A DNA stretch of 64,000 bases, taken from Nocardia arizonensis. Its GTDB lineage: Bacteria > Actinomycetota > Actinomycetes > Mycobacteriales > Mycobacteriaceae. The position numbers and the translations under genes are program-made. The notes below the pieces were generated by a model, which was given only the letters and a program-made list of their open reading frames with translations, ran no database searches and was not told the DNA's origin. Below, one piece after another: positions 54,466 to 63,096 of this stretch; the stretch's first letter is position 1; each line of letters begins with the position of its first letter. The DNA lies in NCBI RefSeq assembly GCF_001310275.1, contig NZ_LGYZ01000067.1:124001-188000 (forward strand), in the 5' to 3' direction.

Positions 54466-55178
54466 AATGGGTCTTCAGCCCGGACGAATTCACCTACGTC
54501 TGGTCCGTGGAAACCGGACTCGACCGCCGTCCCTATCCGATCAACATGGCCCACCGCGGCACCGTCCGCAGTGAGAACGATTGGGAGAAGCTGAAACTCG
54601 CCGAGCGCTTCCGGCGCAACCGCGATCCCGACCTGACCGGGGCGCTGACTCTGTGCGCGCGCGGTGACGTCACCACGATCACGGTGTCGGGGGATCGCTT
54701 CGGTCCCGACGGCCGCGCCGATGAGCCGATCCTGGCCTTCGGCGCGACCCATCTGGTCTGGGGCACGGTCATCGTCGCCGGATCCTGTGACGTCACCGTC
54801 ATCGCCTGTCACGCCCGCCGCGTGCCGCACCATCTGGTCGCCGCCATCGGTCCGGCCCCCGCGGGCAGACTCGCCCCGATGCGGGAGCCACGCGAGGCCG
54901 TACTCCAGGGCGATCCGCCCGCCTGGGACCATTCCGAGCAGGCCGACCGCGCGGCCGTCTTCCGCCGCACCCTGCACCGCCCGATCGACGCGCGCGGCTT
55001 CATCACCGTGACGGTGGCCCCCGACGATCCGATGTCACCGCCGACCCGACATCGCACCTGGCTCGATTTCACCGACGACGGCAGGTACCTGCTGACCACG
55101 AACACCAACCTCAGTCTGATGCCGGTGAGCGACAGCGCCTTCGACAGCCAACTCACCCGCCTGGCCGCGATTCGTTGA
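54462..55178 (+). CDS. EspG-family type VII secretion chaperone (second copy)
   Basis: 238 residues beginning KWVFSPDEFTYVWSVETGLD, clearly paralogous to the 14021 protein, with the terminal TWLDFTDDGRYLL strand shared. GTG 54462 overlaps the PPE-like stop. In this module the chaperone is last rather than first, a rearranged order compared with 14021-16415. It should bind the product pair of the two preceding genes. Confidence 0.85.
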   Translation: MKWVFSPDEFTYVWSVETGLDRRPYPINMAHRGTVRSENDWEKLKLAERFRRNRDPDLTGALTLCARGDVTTITVSGDRFGPDGRADEPILAFGATHLVWGTVIVAGSCDVTVIACHARRVPHHLVAAIGPAPAGRLAPMREPREAVLQGDPPAWDHSEQADRAAVFRRTLHRPIDARGFITVTVAPDDPMSPPTRHRTWLDFTDDGRYLLTTNTNLSLMPVSDSAFDSQLTRLAAIR

Positions 55179-55559
55179 CCGAAGTGCGTAGTTACCGGTC
55201 GGTAGCGAAAACGATGGGCACAACCACATTTTCCCGGGCCCGACTATGACCGCCGCGCGGCCCACCCGCCCTCGGCGACCGCTCGCCCCCGCGCTCCGAT
55301 ATACCCGTCATCCCTCCGTAATCGCCCTGAACTGGGTCGAAACCTCTTCGGCGAGTACGAACCGAACGCGATTGCGTGAACATGACATGACCGCGAATCG
55401 AATTGGCCGGTGGCGTGTCGCCCGCGCCACGCCGAGATCAATCGACCTAGAAGCTATTCCACAGTTTCGCGGGTGGCGGTCCATCGACTATGAATGGCAT
55501 GTGCCGTTCCCATGTGTGATCACCTGCCAGCCCTCGAGCCTCCCTCGGAGGGAGTCGAG
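55179..55559. other. Intergenic region after the second type VII module
   Basis: 381 bases without a convincing gene. TACCGGTCGGTA at about 55194-55205 (5-2-5 inverted repeat) could be a TetR-type site. CGGAGGGAG just before 55560 is the ribosome site of the next gene. Confidence 0.35.
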
Positions 55560-57275
55560 GTGACGATCGAGCATCCCCTCGAGGACGATGTCAGTCAGCT
55601 GGCGAGGCGGGTCGAGAAGGCCCGAGGTCGACTGGCATACCAGTTCGACCCGGCGCTGACCGAGGCGCTGTCCGAGGACGAACTGCACGCCGAACGCGAG
55701 CTCGCCGAGAAGATCCGCGGACAGGATCGCGCACAGCGCTGGAAACAGGCGCAGGCCGCCGCCGCGGCCGCCGACCGAGCTCGTCAGACCACCGAAGAGA
55801 TCGAGAAGGCAGACATCAGAGATCTACTGGTCGCGCGCAAGGCGATCGCCGCACAGCGGCGGGAATCGAGCCCGCACGCCAAACTGGCGTCGCTGTACCG
55901 TCACCGATCCTGGTCGCTGCGCGCCCTCGCGGGCGTGGTCGGCGCAGGCATGCTCTGGTCGGCGGTCAATGTCCAGCACAACATCGCCCCCGGCGGCCCG
56001 GGCGACCCGCTGTACTGGTTCAGCTACCTCATCGAGGCGATGATCAGCGTCTGTTTGATCATCATCATGATCGGCACCAACAAGGTCTCCGAATGGGGGG
56101 TCGTCGACAACCGCGGTCAGGTCGTCGCCGCCGAAATCGCCCTGCTGACGCTGACCGTCGGCCTGAACACCTACCCGTATGTGCGCGGGGGCCATTGGTT
56201 CGACGTCGGTGTCCACGCGGTGGCTCCCGTCATGATCGGCGTTTCGCTGCTCATCCACGACGCGGCCAGCGCCCGCTACGGCCTCGCCATCGCGCGCGCG
56301 ACCGAGCAGGTGCGCGAGCTGCCCGACCCGGCGGAGGTGATCCGCAGTAGGCTGCCCGATCTCGCGTCCTACCGCCCGATCGCGATGGAGCTGGGCGCCA
56401 ACCAGTCCGTGGTGATCGAGGCCGAGCCGGAACCCGATTTCGAGCCGGCCGTGGAACTGTACGAAACCGACGAGGCCGACGGCGGCGTCGAGGCCGAGGC
56501 CGAGGATTCCGACGCGCCCACCGAGACGCCGCGCGAGGAACGGGAACCCGCCGAGGCCCCGCTGCCGGAGCAGCGCCGTCCGGCTGAGCAGCCCGCCGCA
56601 CGCGAGACGAACGGCACGACCGCCGGCGTGAACGCTCCCGCGACGGAACCCTTGCCCACGAGGGCAACCGCGCCCGCGGCCAAGGCCACCGCACCGGCCA
56701 AGGCCACCGCACCCGCCAAAACCACCGCGCCCGCCAAAACCACCGCGCCCGCCAAGAACGCCGCGCCCGCCAAGAACGCCGCGCCCGCCAAGAACGCCGC
56801 GCCCGCCAAGAACGCCGCACCGGCCAAGAACGCCGCACCCGCCAAAACCACCGCACCGGCCAAGAACGCCGCACCGGTCAGGACCGAAGCGCCCGCACCG
56901 GTGCAGCGCCCGGCCCCCGTGCCCGCGGAGAAGCCCGCCATCGCGGCGGTGGTCGAGCCGCAGCCGGTCAAGGCCGTGCCCGCACCGACCGAGAAGCCCG
57001 CGGCGACCAAGGCCGCGGCACCGGCCAAGAGCGGCATCAGGAAGGTCGTGCCCGCCAAGTCCAGGTCCAACGGCTCGACGGCGGGCGAGGACTCCCGATC
57101 GGCCAAGAACGGCAAGGAGACCCCGGCGATTCCGGCCAAACCGGATCTCCAGGTCGTGCCCGCCCCGGACCCGATTCACGACACCGGCCAGTTCCGCATC
57201 GCCGAACTCCTCGAACAGGAGCTCGCCGAACTTCAGGCCGAACGCCGTCGCGCCCGCAGCAGCAGGCAGCGCTGA
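55560..57275 (+). CDS. Membrane protein with coiled coil and Ala-Pro-Ala-Lys repeat tail (DUF2637/SpdB-like core)
   Basis: 571 residues. Residues 1-100 are charged and helical (EDELHAERELAEKIRGQDRA); about 105-235 hold four hydrophobic segments (ALAGVVGAGMLWSAVNVQ, FSYLIEAMISVCLIIIMIG, AEIALLTLTVGLNTYPYV, VHAVAPVMIGVSLLIHDAA), resembling DUF2637 proteins found in actinomycete conjugative elements. Then comes an acidic linker and a Lys/Ala/Pro-rich tail with about 11 APAKxx repeats (Lys-rich, possibly DNA- or wall-binding), ending in a charged helix. GTG 55560 has GGAGGGAG 5 bases upstream. No other transfer gene is nearby, so mobility is not implied. Confidence 0.7.
   Translation: MTIEHPLEDDVSQLARRVEKARGRLAYQFDPALTEALSEDELHAERELAEKIRGQDRAQRWKQAQAAAAAADRARQTTEEIEKADIRDLLVARKAIAAQRRESSPHAKLASLYRHRSWSLRALAGVVGAGMLWSAVNVQHNIAPGGPGDPLYWFSYLIEAMISVCLIIIMIGTNKVSEWGVVDNRGQVVAAEIALLTLTVGLNTYPYVRGGHWFDVGVHAVAPVMIGVSLLIHDAASARYGLAIARATEQVRELPDPAEVIRSRLPDLASYRPIAMELGANQSVVIEAEPEPDFEPAVELYETDEADGGVEAEAEDSDAPTETPREEREPAEAPLPEQRRPAEQPAARETNGTTAGVNAPATEPLPTRATAPAAKATAPAKATAPAKTTAPAKTTAPAKNAAPAKNAAPAKNAAPAKNAAPAKNAAPAKTTAPAKNAAPVRTEAPAPVQRPAPVPAEKPAIAAVVEPQPVKAVPAPTEKPAATKAAAPAKSGIRKVVPAKSRSNGSTAGEDSRSAKNGKETPAIPAKPDLQVVPAPDPIHDTGQFRIAELLEQELAELQAERRRARSSRQR
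56688..56880 (+). repeat. 18-bp tandem repeat coding for APAKxx
   Basis: About ten to eleven in-frame 18-base units encode APAK followed by AT, TT or NA. The units are nearly identical at the DNA level, so copy-number change between strains is likely. Confidence 0.85.
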
Positions 57276-57288
57276 TCCACCACCCGAT

Positions 57289-57322
57289 CGATGGGCCCGC
57301 CGCCGAGAGCACGGGCCCATCG
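57289..57322 (+). terminator. Terminator between the repeat protein and MmpL genes
   Basis: A perfect 11-bp stem, CGATGGGCCCG and CGGGCCCATCG with a 12-base loop, followed by GCATTTTC on the plus strand. It can end both convergent transcripts. Confidence 0.7.
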
Positions 57323-57377
57323 GCATTTTCACCCCACCGCCGACAGCGAACGGGCGCGCGCCCGGCGGCCTGATTCG

Positions 57378-59546
57378 TCAGCCTGCCGCGCCTTCCGATA
57401 CCGTGGATCGGTCCTCCGGCGGTTCGGGCGTCTCGACGTCGGCGGCCCGCACCGTCCGCGCGCGACCGAACGGTGTCCACCAGTTCGCCTCGCCCATGAG
57501 GGTGACCAGCGCGGGTACCAGCAGCATGCGCACGACGGTGGCGTCGATGAGGATGGCCAGCGTCATACCGAGCGCGGCCACCTTGATCAGGGTGACATCG
57601 GACAGCGCGGCCGCGGCGGTGACGATCATGAACAGGACAGCGGCCGTGGTGATGATCCGCCCGGTCTTCGAAACACCCTCGCGCACGGCCTCTTCGGTGC
57701 TCGCGCCGCGATCGCGCGCCTCGATCATGCGCGACATGAGGAATACCTCGTAGTCGGTGGACAGGCCGAATACCGCCACCACCACGACGATGAGCGCGGG
57801 TGTCGGCAGCGGCGCCGCCTCCGCGCCGAAGACCGACGCGCCGTGGCCGTCGACGAAAATCCAGGTCAGCACACCGAAAGTGGCGGTGAGGCTGACCACC
57901 GCCATGACGACGGCCTTGATGGGCAGCACGATCGAACGGAAGGCCACGGCCATCACCACCAGGGTCGCAACGACCACGATCGTCAGCGCCAGCGGTATCG
58001 CGTCGAGGATGGAATCGCTGCTGTCGGCACGAATGGCGTTGACGCCACCGACGAGGACGCTCGTCCCCGGCGGTGCGGCGATCTCGCGCAACGCCCCGAC
58101 CGCGTCCTCGGATCCGGGCGAGAAATCCGGACTCGTCAGCAGCGCGCGCAACAGAACCAGATCCTTGTCCTCGCCGAGTCGCACGACGGTGCGCACCCCG
58201 TCGGTCTGTTGTGCGGCGGCCACGATCTGCGATACCGAGGCCGAAGCGGGGGCCGTGCCGCCGTCCCCGCGGACGAGGATGGTCGCGCCCTCGGCCGCGT
58301 TCGGGAAGTCAGCGGCCAGATGTTGCTGAGCCACCCGGACCGGATCGTCGGCGGGCAGCACATTCGGGTTGATGCCGCCGAGTCCGATGCCGAGGAACGG
58401 TGCGCTCAGCGCCAACAGCGCGACAACGATGGCCAGCGTGACCGCCACGGGTCGGCGCATGACCCAGTTGGCGAGATCGGCCCACCGGGTCCGGGCGCGC
58501 GCCTCCCCCCGCTGGGCCGCGCCGCGCCGCCACGGCAGGGCGTTGATGCGCTCGCCGAGCAGCGACAGCGCGGCGGGTAGCGCGGTCACCGAGACGGCCG
58601 CCGCGATCACGATGGCGGCGATGGCGCCGAAACCGAGTGAGCGCAGCATCGACGGCGGGAACACCATGGTGCCCGCGAAGGCGCAGATCAGCAGAACACC
58701 GGAAAATGCGATGGTGCGGCCGGCGGTCCGCACCGCACGCTGAGCCGCCTCGACCGGCGTGTGCCCCGCGCCCAACTCCTCGCGGAATCGGCTCACCATG
58801 AACAGTCCGTAGTCGATCGCGAGACCGAGCCCGAGGATCGAGGCGATATTGAGGGCGAACGCGCTGACATCGGTGACCATACTGAGTGCGCGCAGCGCGC
58901 CGAGCGCGCCGATCATGGCAAGTCCGCCGACGATCACCGGCACCGAGGCCGCGACGAAGCCGCCGAACACGATCACCAGCAGGGCGAGCATCAGCGGGAT
59001 CGCCACCGATTCGGCGATCACCACGCTCTTCTTCGACTTCTCGTTGTAGGCGTCCACGACCGGGATGAGACCGGCGAAGCGGGTGTCGACCCCGGCGACG
59101 GTGACCGCGGAGCGAAGGTCGTGATAGACCTTCAGCTGGTCGCTCATCGACCCGTCGAGGCTGATGGCCGCCAGCGCCGTGCGGCGATCGGTGGAAACCA
59201 TCGCCAACTGCCGGACACCGGTCGCGCTCCAATAGGATTCGACCGGTTTGGCGAGCACGTCCTCATCGATCGCGCCGAGTCGTTCCAGCACCTGCGGCCG
59301 GATATCATCGATCGTCCTGCCCTCCGGCGCCGTGTAGATGGCGACCACATCGGGTGTCTGCCGCCCGAACGCCTTCGCGGTCAACTCGTCCGCGTGCGCC
59401 GACTGACTCGCCGGATCCTCGTATCCCGCCAGATTGAGCCGGTCGAGTACCCCGAGCCCCCACAGGCCGCTCAGGAGTATCACCACCACGGTCACCCAGA
59501 CGACCGCTCGTGGATTCCCGGTGACGAACCGTGCCCACCGCTGCAT
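57378..59546 (-). CDS. MMPL-family RND transporter
   Basis: 722 residues, the short actinobacterial form (no C-terminal domain extension of MmpL3 type). Twelve hydrophobic segments in two halves; each half has an RND signature, with the GLGLAIDYGLFMVSRFREEL and GLSTDYEVFLMSRMIEARDR Asp-Tyr pairs that carry the proton relay. Such transporters export lipids or hydrophobic metabolites. ATG 59546 has AGGGG 5-9 bases upstream; a GTG two codons earlier is possible. No MmpS gene is adjacent, and cargo is unknown. Confidence 0.93.
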   Translation of the reverse strand: MQRWARFVTGNPRAVVWVTVVVILLSGLWGLGVLDRLNLAGYEDPASQSAHADELTAKAFGRQTPDVVAIYTAPEGRTIDDIRPQVLERLGAIDEDVLAKPVESYWSATGVRQLAMVSTDRRTALAAISLDGSMSDQLKVYHDLRSAVTVAGVDTRFAGLIPVVDAYNEKSKKSVVIAESVAIPLMLALLVIVFGGFVAASVPVIVGGLAMIGALGALRALSMVTDVSAFALNIASILGLGLAIDYGLFMVSRFREELGAGHTPVEAAQRAVRTAGRTIAFSGVLLICAFAGTMVFPPSMLRSLGFGAIAAIVIAAAVSVTALPAALSLLGERINALPWRRGAAQRGEARARTRWADLANWVMRRPVAVTLAIVVALLALSAPFLGIGLGGINPNVLPADDPVRVAQQHLAADFPNAAEGATILVRGDGGTAPASASVSQIVAAAQQTDGVRTVVRLGEDKDLVLLRALLTSPDFSPGSEDAVGALREIAAPPGTSVLVGGVNAIRADSSDSILDAIPLALTIVVVATLVVMAVAFRSIVLPIKAVVMAVVSLTATFGVLTWIFVDGHGASVFGAEAAPLPTPALIVVVVAVFGLSTDYEVFLMSRMIEARDRGASTEEAVREGVSKTGRIITTAAVLFMIVTAAAALSDVTLIKVAALGMTLAILIDATVVRMLLVPALVTLMGEANWWTPFGRARTVRAADVETPEPPEDRSTVSEGAAG

Positions 59547-59803
59547 TCTCACCCCTAGATCACTTCCGCGGGGCGAACCACAGCATCGCCCGCGCTTGCC
59601 TCGTCAGGAGATCAAATTCGCGGCTCCGGCCGCCGACTGTCAACGCATCGTTGCACCGATCAACTACTCATTGTCGCCCGTTCGCGAACCGGGTAACGTT
59701 GACCATCCGTCACCATCGATTCCCTTGTGACAGAGCACAATTCCGCCACCGTCCACCGCGTGAATCGCCAGACGCGCCGAATATGATCACCCGAGGAGTC
59801 GAA

Positions 59804-60002
<199 letters not shown>

Positions 60003-60049
60003 TGGCCTCGTCGCGGAAGAGTCGACGTCGAGGATGAAAACCTACTCGG

Positions 60050-60120
<71 letters not shown>

Positions 60121-60669
60121 AGGCATACGACACCGATGGGATCGCCACGATGTCGTGTGCGCACCGACTGTACCGAACCAACCGCTGAAAAAGCCAATCG
60201 CCCCCCGGTCGGAGGATGTGGCACGAGTCACTACCCGCCCCGAGGGGGATTCCGGTCACGGCCGTGGGGTACCCAGCCCGGAATGGACACGCTCCCATCG
60301 CGCGCCACGGGCGCGGAATCAGGCCACGGACGGCGGACGGATCCACCCCGGTTACGGCAACTTCACGGCGTGTCATCACGCGACTCTCCAGCGAACCGAT
60401 ACCGATCTGTAACGCCGAGACCTGCGGAACGATCACACATCCGATCGCCGCTCACCAGGCGTCGAAAACTCGTTGTAAAACGCCGTTTTTCAGTGCCGAG
60501 TGGCTTGCTAGGATCCTTTTTGCCGGACGGGGGTATCTGGAAAGGGGGCGGTGAACGTGCACCTGACATGGTGGACCCAACCGCATAGCAGTAGTGATCG
60601 GGGTGATACCGGCTCCTGTGCGCGCACAGGGCACCCGGGTACCGACGTCGACCCCGCGGGGTGAGCGCC
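60121..60669. other. Intergenic region between tRNA-Gly and the GGDEF gene
   Basis: 549 bases. It should hold the promoters of the tRNA pair and the GGDEF gene. An AT-richer stretch near 60465-60515 contains TTGTAA and TAGGAT hexamers that could be promoter parts. Nothing else, including no c-di-GMP riboswitch, was recognised. Confidence 0.4.
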
Positions 60670-61626
60670 ATGTCTGCCGACACCGAGCCACCCGTCAGCG
60701 CGATGGCGCGCGCCTGGGCACGTGCGGTCTGCGCGGAGCCCGGCTCGCACACGACTCCGCAGCAGCTGGAACCGGTTCTCATCCAGATCGTGCAGCGCCT
60801 ACTGGAACTCGCCCGCTTCGAGCCGTTTCCGGTCGATGAAGCCAGGGCGCTCGGCGCACTGCTGGCCGAACCGCCCTTCGAGCGAACCAGGATGCTGGCG
60901 CAGGCCAGCCGGTGGCTACTCGGCTTCCCGTCGGGCAGACCCAAATCGCTGGTCGCCACCCGGTGGCCCTTCATCGCCAGCCAGGCCATCGACAGCTACG
61001 CCCAGGCCCTCCAGGAACGCGCGCTCGACCAACAGAAGCAGAACATGACCGCCGCGGTGTCACTGCGCGTGCAGGAGATCGCCGCGCTCCAGCACCGGCT
61101 GCGCCACGAGGCCACCCACGACGCGCTCACCGATCTGGCCAACCGCACCCTGTTGCAGGACAAGGTGCGCCGCATGGCGGCCGACCCGAACAGCAATGTC
61201 GGTCTGCTGCTGATCGATCTCGACCGGTTCAAGCAGATCAACGACGGCTACGGCCACGCGGTCGGCGACGAGGTCCTGGTGGAACTGGCCAACCGGCTGC
61301 GCAAGGTCTGCCCGCCCGACACCGTGATATGCCGCTACGGTGGCGACGAATTCGTGCTCGCGGTCAATCGCGACTTCCACTCGCTGCGCGACATCGCCAA
61401 CCGTATCGTGCACGCGCTGCGCGATCCGGTGTGGTCGACGGCCGGACCGGTCCCGGTGTCGGCGAGCGTGGGCACCGCGCACAATCCGCCCGGTGCGCCG
61501 TGCGACTTCACGGATCTGCTGCGCCGGGCCGACCGCGCGATGTACTCGGCGAAGACGGCGGGTGGGCGTCGCTTCGCCTTCGCGGATTCCGACGAACCGG
61601 AGATCGACGCCGCTGTCGCGGGCTGA
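60670..61626 (+). CDS. GGDEF-domain diguanylate cyclase
   Basis: 318 residues. The first 140 residues are helical and of no recognised family, ending in a short coiled coil (SLRVQEIAALQHRLRHEA). The GGDEF domain (about 150-310) has LLLIDLDRFKQINDGYGHAV, CRYGGDEFVLAV and RADRAMYSAKTAGG, all needed to make cyclic di-GMP from GTP. The inhibitory RxxD site is not at its usual place (RKVCPPD instead). ATG 60670 has GGGGTGAG upstream; GTG 60661 is an alternative. No membrane segment is present, so the enzyme is cytosolic. Confidence 0.9.
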   Translation: MSADTEPPVSAMARAWARAVCAEPGSHTTPQQLEPVLIQIVQRLLELARFEPFPVDEARALGALLAEPPFERTRMLAQASRWLLGFPSGRPKSLVATRWPFIASQAIDSYAQALQERALDQQKQNMTAAVSLRVQEIAALQHRLRHEATHDALTDLANRTLLQDKVRRMAADPNSNVGLLLIDLDRFKQINDGYGHAVGDEVLVELANRLRKVCPPDTVICRYGGDEFVLAVNRDFHSLRDIANRIVHALRDPVWSTAGPVPVSASVGTAHNPPGAPCDFTDLLRRADRAMYSAKTAGGRRFAFADSDEPEIDAAVAG

Positions 61627-61630
61627 GATC

Positions 61631-61686
61631 CCGCGGTTTCGACCGCAATGAAGTTTCGACCGCGATGAACCCGCGGTTTCGACCGC
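61631..61686. repeat. Triplicated TTCG-loop hairpin motif
   Basis: TTTCGACCGC occurs at 61637, 61654 and 61677. The first and third copies form GCGGT-TTCG-ACCGC hairpins. The block starts 5 bases after the GGDEF stop and faces the convergent nei2 gene, so it may end transcription from both sides. Confidence 0.55.
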
Positions 61687-61740
61687 GACGCCCTCGGGCC
61701 GTGCGTGGCACTCGGCGGCGCGCCGTGTCCCGCGTGTCGG

Positions 61741-62553
61741 CTAGTCCGGTTGACAGCCGGGGCACCAGAACAGATTTCGTCCCTCCATGACCGCGTGCGC
61801 CACCGTCGCGCCGCAGATCCGGCAGGCCGCGCCCGACCGCCGGTAGACATAGGTCCGCGGACGGTCCGGTGCATAGGACGGCTCGCCGTGATCGTGTTCG
61901 GGACGAACCACGTGCATGCGGCCGGTCATGACGCCCACCGGCATCAACTCGACCAGATCCGCCCAGATCGCCTGCCGCTGTTCGGCACTCACCGCCGCAC
62001 CCTCCCGGTACGGCGAGACACCGTGTCGGAACAGCACTTCGGCGCGGTAGACATTGCCGACTCCCGCGATCACGGACTGGTCCATCAACAGTGCGCCGAT
62101 CGGCCTGCGCGAGCGTGCGATCCGGCACAGCGCGCGGTCAGGATCGGCGTCCCGGCGCAGCGGGTCGGCGCCAAGCCGACCGGTCAGCGCCTCGACCTCC
62201 GGCGGGGTAAGCACCTCGCAGGCGCTCGGACCGCGTAGATCGGTGCCGAAGCCGACACCCGCGCCGCCCGCGCCGATCATGCGCATCCTGACCTGGCCGA
62301 CCGGCGCTCCCATCGGTAGTTCGGAATCGTGAAAGTTGCCGTAGAGACCGAGGTGGACGTGCACGGCCAACCCGGATTCGTAGTGGTGCAGCAGATGTTT
62401 CCCGTACGCCTCCGAGCGCACCAGCACCTGTCCGTCGACCAGTGCGGCGCCCTCGGCGAAGCGACCCTGCGGACTCGACACCCGAACCACGCCGCCGACG
62501 AACCGTTCCCGGTGCTGCCGCGCCAGCCGGTGCAGCGTATGCCCTTCGGGCAT
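61741..62553 (-). CDS. nei2: DNA glycosylase/AP lyase Nei2 (Fpg/Nei family)
   Basis: 270 residues starting MPEGHTLHRLARQH, with Pro2 the catalytic nucleophile and Glu3; H2TH region IGALLMDQSVIAGVGNVYRA; and a C-terminal zinc finger CRICG...CPGC. It removes oxidised bases from DNA. The MPEGHT start matches mycobacterial Nei2 rather than Fpg (MPELPE). ATG 62553 is 15 bases after rpiB, as in M. tuberculosis, where the same two genes are adjacent. Confidence 0.92.
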   Translation of the reverse strand: MPEGHTLHRLARQHRERFVGGVVRVSSPQGRFAEGAALVDGQVLVRSEAYGKHLLHHYESGLAVHVHLGLYGNFHDSELPMGAPVGQVRMRMIGAGGAGVGFGTDLRGPSACEVLTPPEVEALTGRLGADPLRRDADPDRALCRIARSRRPIGALLMDQSVIAGVGNVYRAEVLFRHGVSPYREGAAVSAEQRQAIWADLVELMPVGVMTGRMHVVRPEHDHGEPSYAPDRPRTYVYRRSGAACRICGATVAHAVMEGRNLFWCPGCQPD

Positions 62554-62568
62554 GGATGCGTACCTACC

Positions 62569-63033
62569 TCACACGGCCGGGGGCACGCCCGTCTTCTCGT
62601 ACTCCGAGAGGATGTCGATGCGACGCTGGTGACGTTCCTCACCGGACCACGGAGTCGATACGAAAGCGTCGACGATCGCGAGCGCCTCCTCGGTGCTGTG
62701 CATACGGCCGCCGATGCCGATCAGCTGAGCATTGTTGTGTTCGCGGGCCAGCCGTGCGGTCTCCGTACTCCAGGCAAGCGCGCAGCGAGCGCCGGGCACC
62801 TTGTTGGCGGCGATCTGCTCGCCGTTGCCGCTGCCGCCGAACACGAGTCCGAGACTGCCGGGATCGGCGACGGTGCGCCGCGCCGCGTCGATGCAGAAGG
62901 CAGGGTAGTCGTCGAGTGCGTCGTATTCGAGAGCGCCACAGTCGACGACCTCGTGGCCCGCCTGCTCCAGATGGGTCTTGACGTGATTCTTCAACTCGAA
63001 ACCGGCATGGTCGGCACCCAGGTATACGCGCAT
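62569..63033 (-). CDS. rpiB: Ribose-5-phosphate isomerase B
   Basis: 154 residues: MRVYLGADHAGFELKNHVKT, VFGGSGNGEQIAANKVPGAR (phosphate-binding) and NNAQLIGIGGRM. It interconverts ribose 5-phosphate and ribulose 5-phosphate. ATG 63033 starts exactly at the conserved N-terminus; the longer frame adds 27 unrelated codons. Confidence 0.95.
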   Translation of the reverse strand: MRVYLGADHAGFELKNHVKTHLEQAGHEVVDCGALEYDALDDYPAFCIDAARRTVADPGSLGLVFGGSGNGEQIAANKVPGARCALAWSTETARLAREHNNAQLIGIGGRMHSTEEALAIVDAFVSTPWSGEERHQRRIDILSEYEKTGVPPAV

Positions 63034-63083
63034 GGCAGCGATTGTGTCAGGCCCGCCACGGACGACGCCGCCGGGGGAATGCC

Positions 63084-63089
63084 TAGAGT
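63084..63089 (+). promoter_or_regulatory. Leaderless -10 element of the M48 peptidase gene
   Basis: TAGAGT is followed by 7 bases and then ATG 63097, with no ribosome site, the arrangement of a leaderless actinobacterial transcript. Confidence 0.5.
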
Positions 63090-63096
63090 TCATATC

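Noticed and set aside
55190..55210. Gamma-butyrolactone receptor binding site at TACCGGTCGGTA
   Set aside because: Only half of an autoregulatory-element-like sequence, far from the AfsA gene and with no receptor gene; listed only as a possible TetR site.
55560..57275. Evidence of an integrated conjugative element
   Set aside because: One DUF2637-like protein alone; no integrase, TraB/FtsK-type translocase, replication gene or attachment-site duplication was seen. The tRNA genes at 59926-60120 are intact with no integrase near them.
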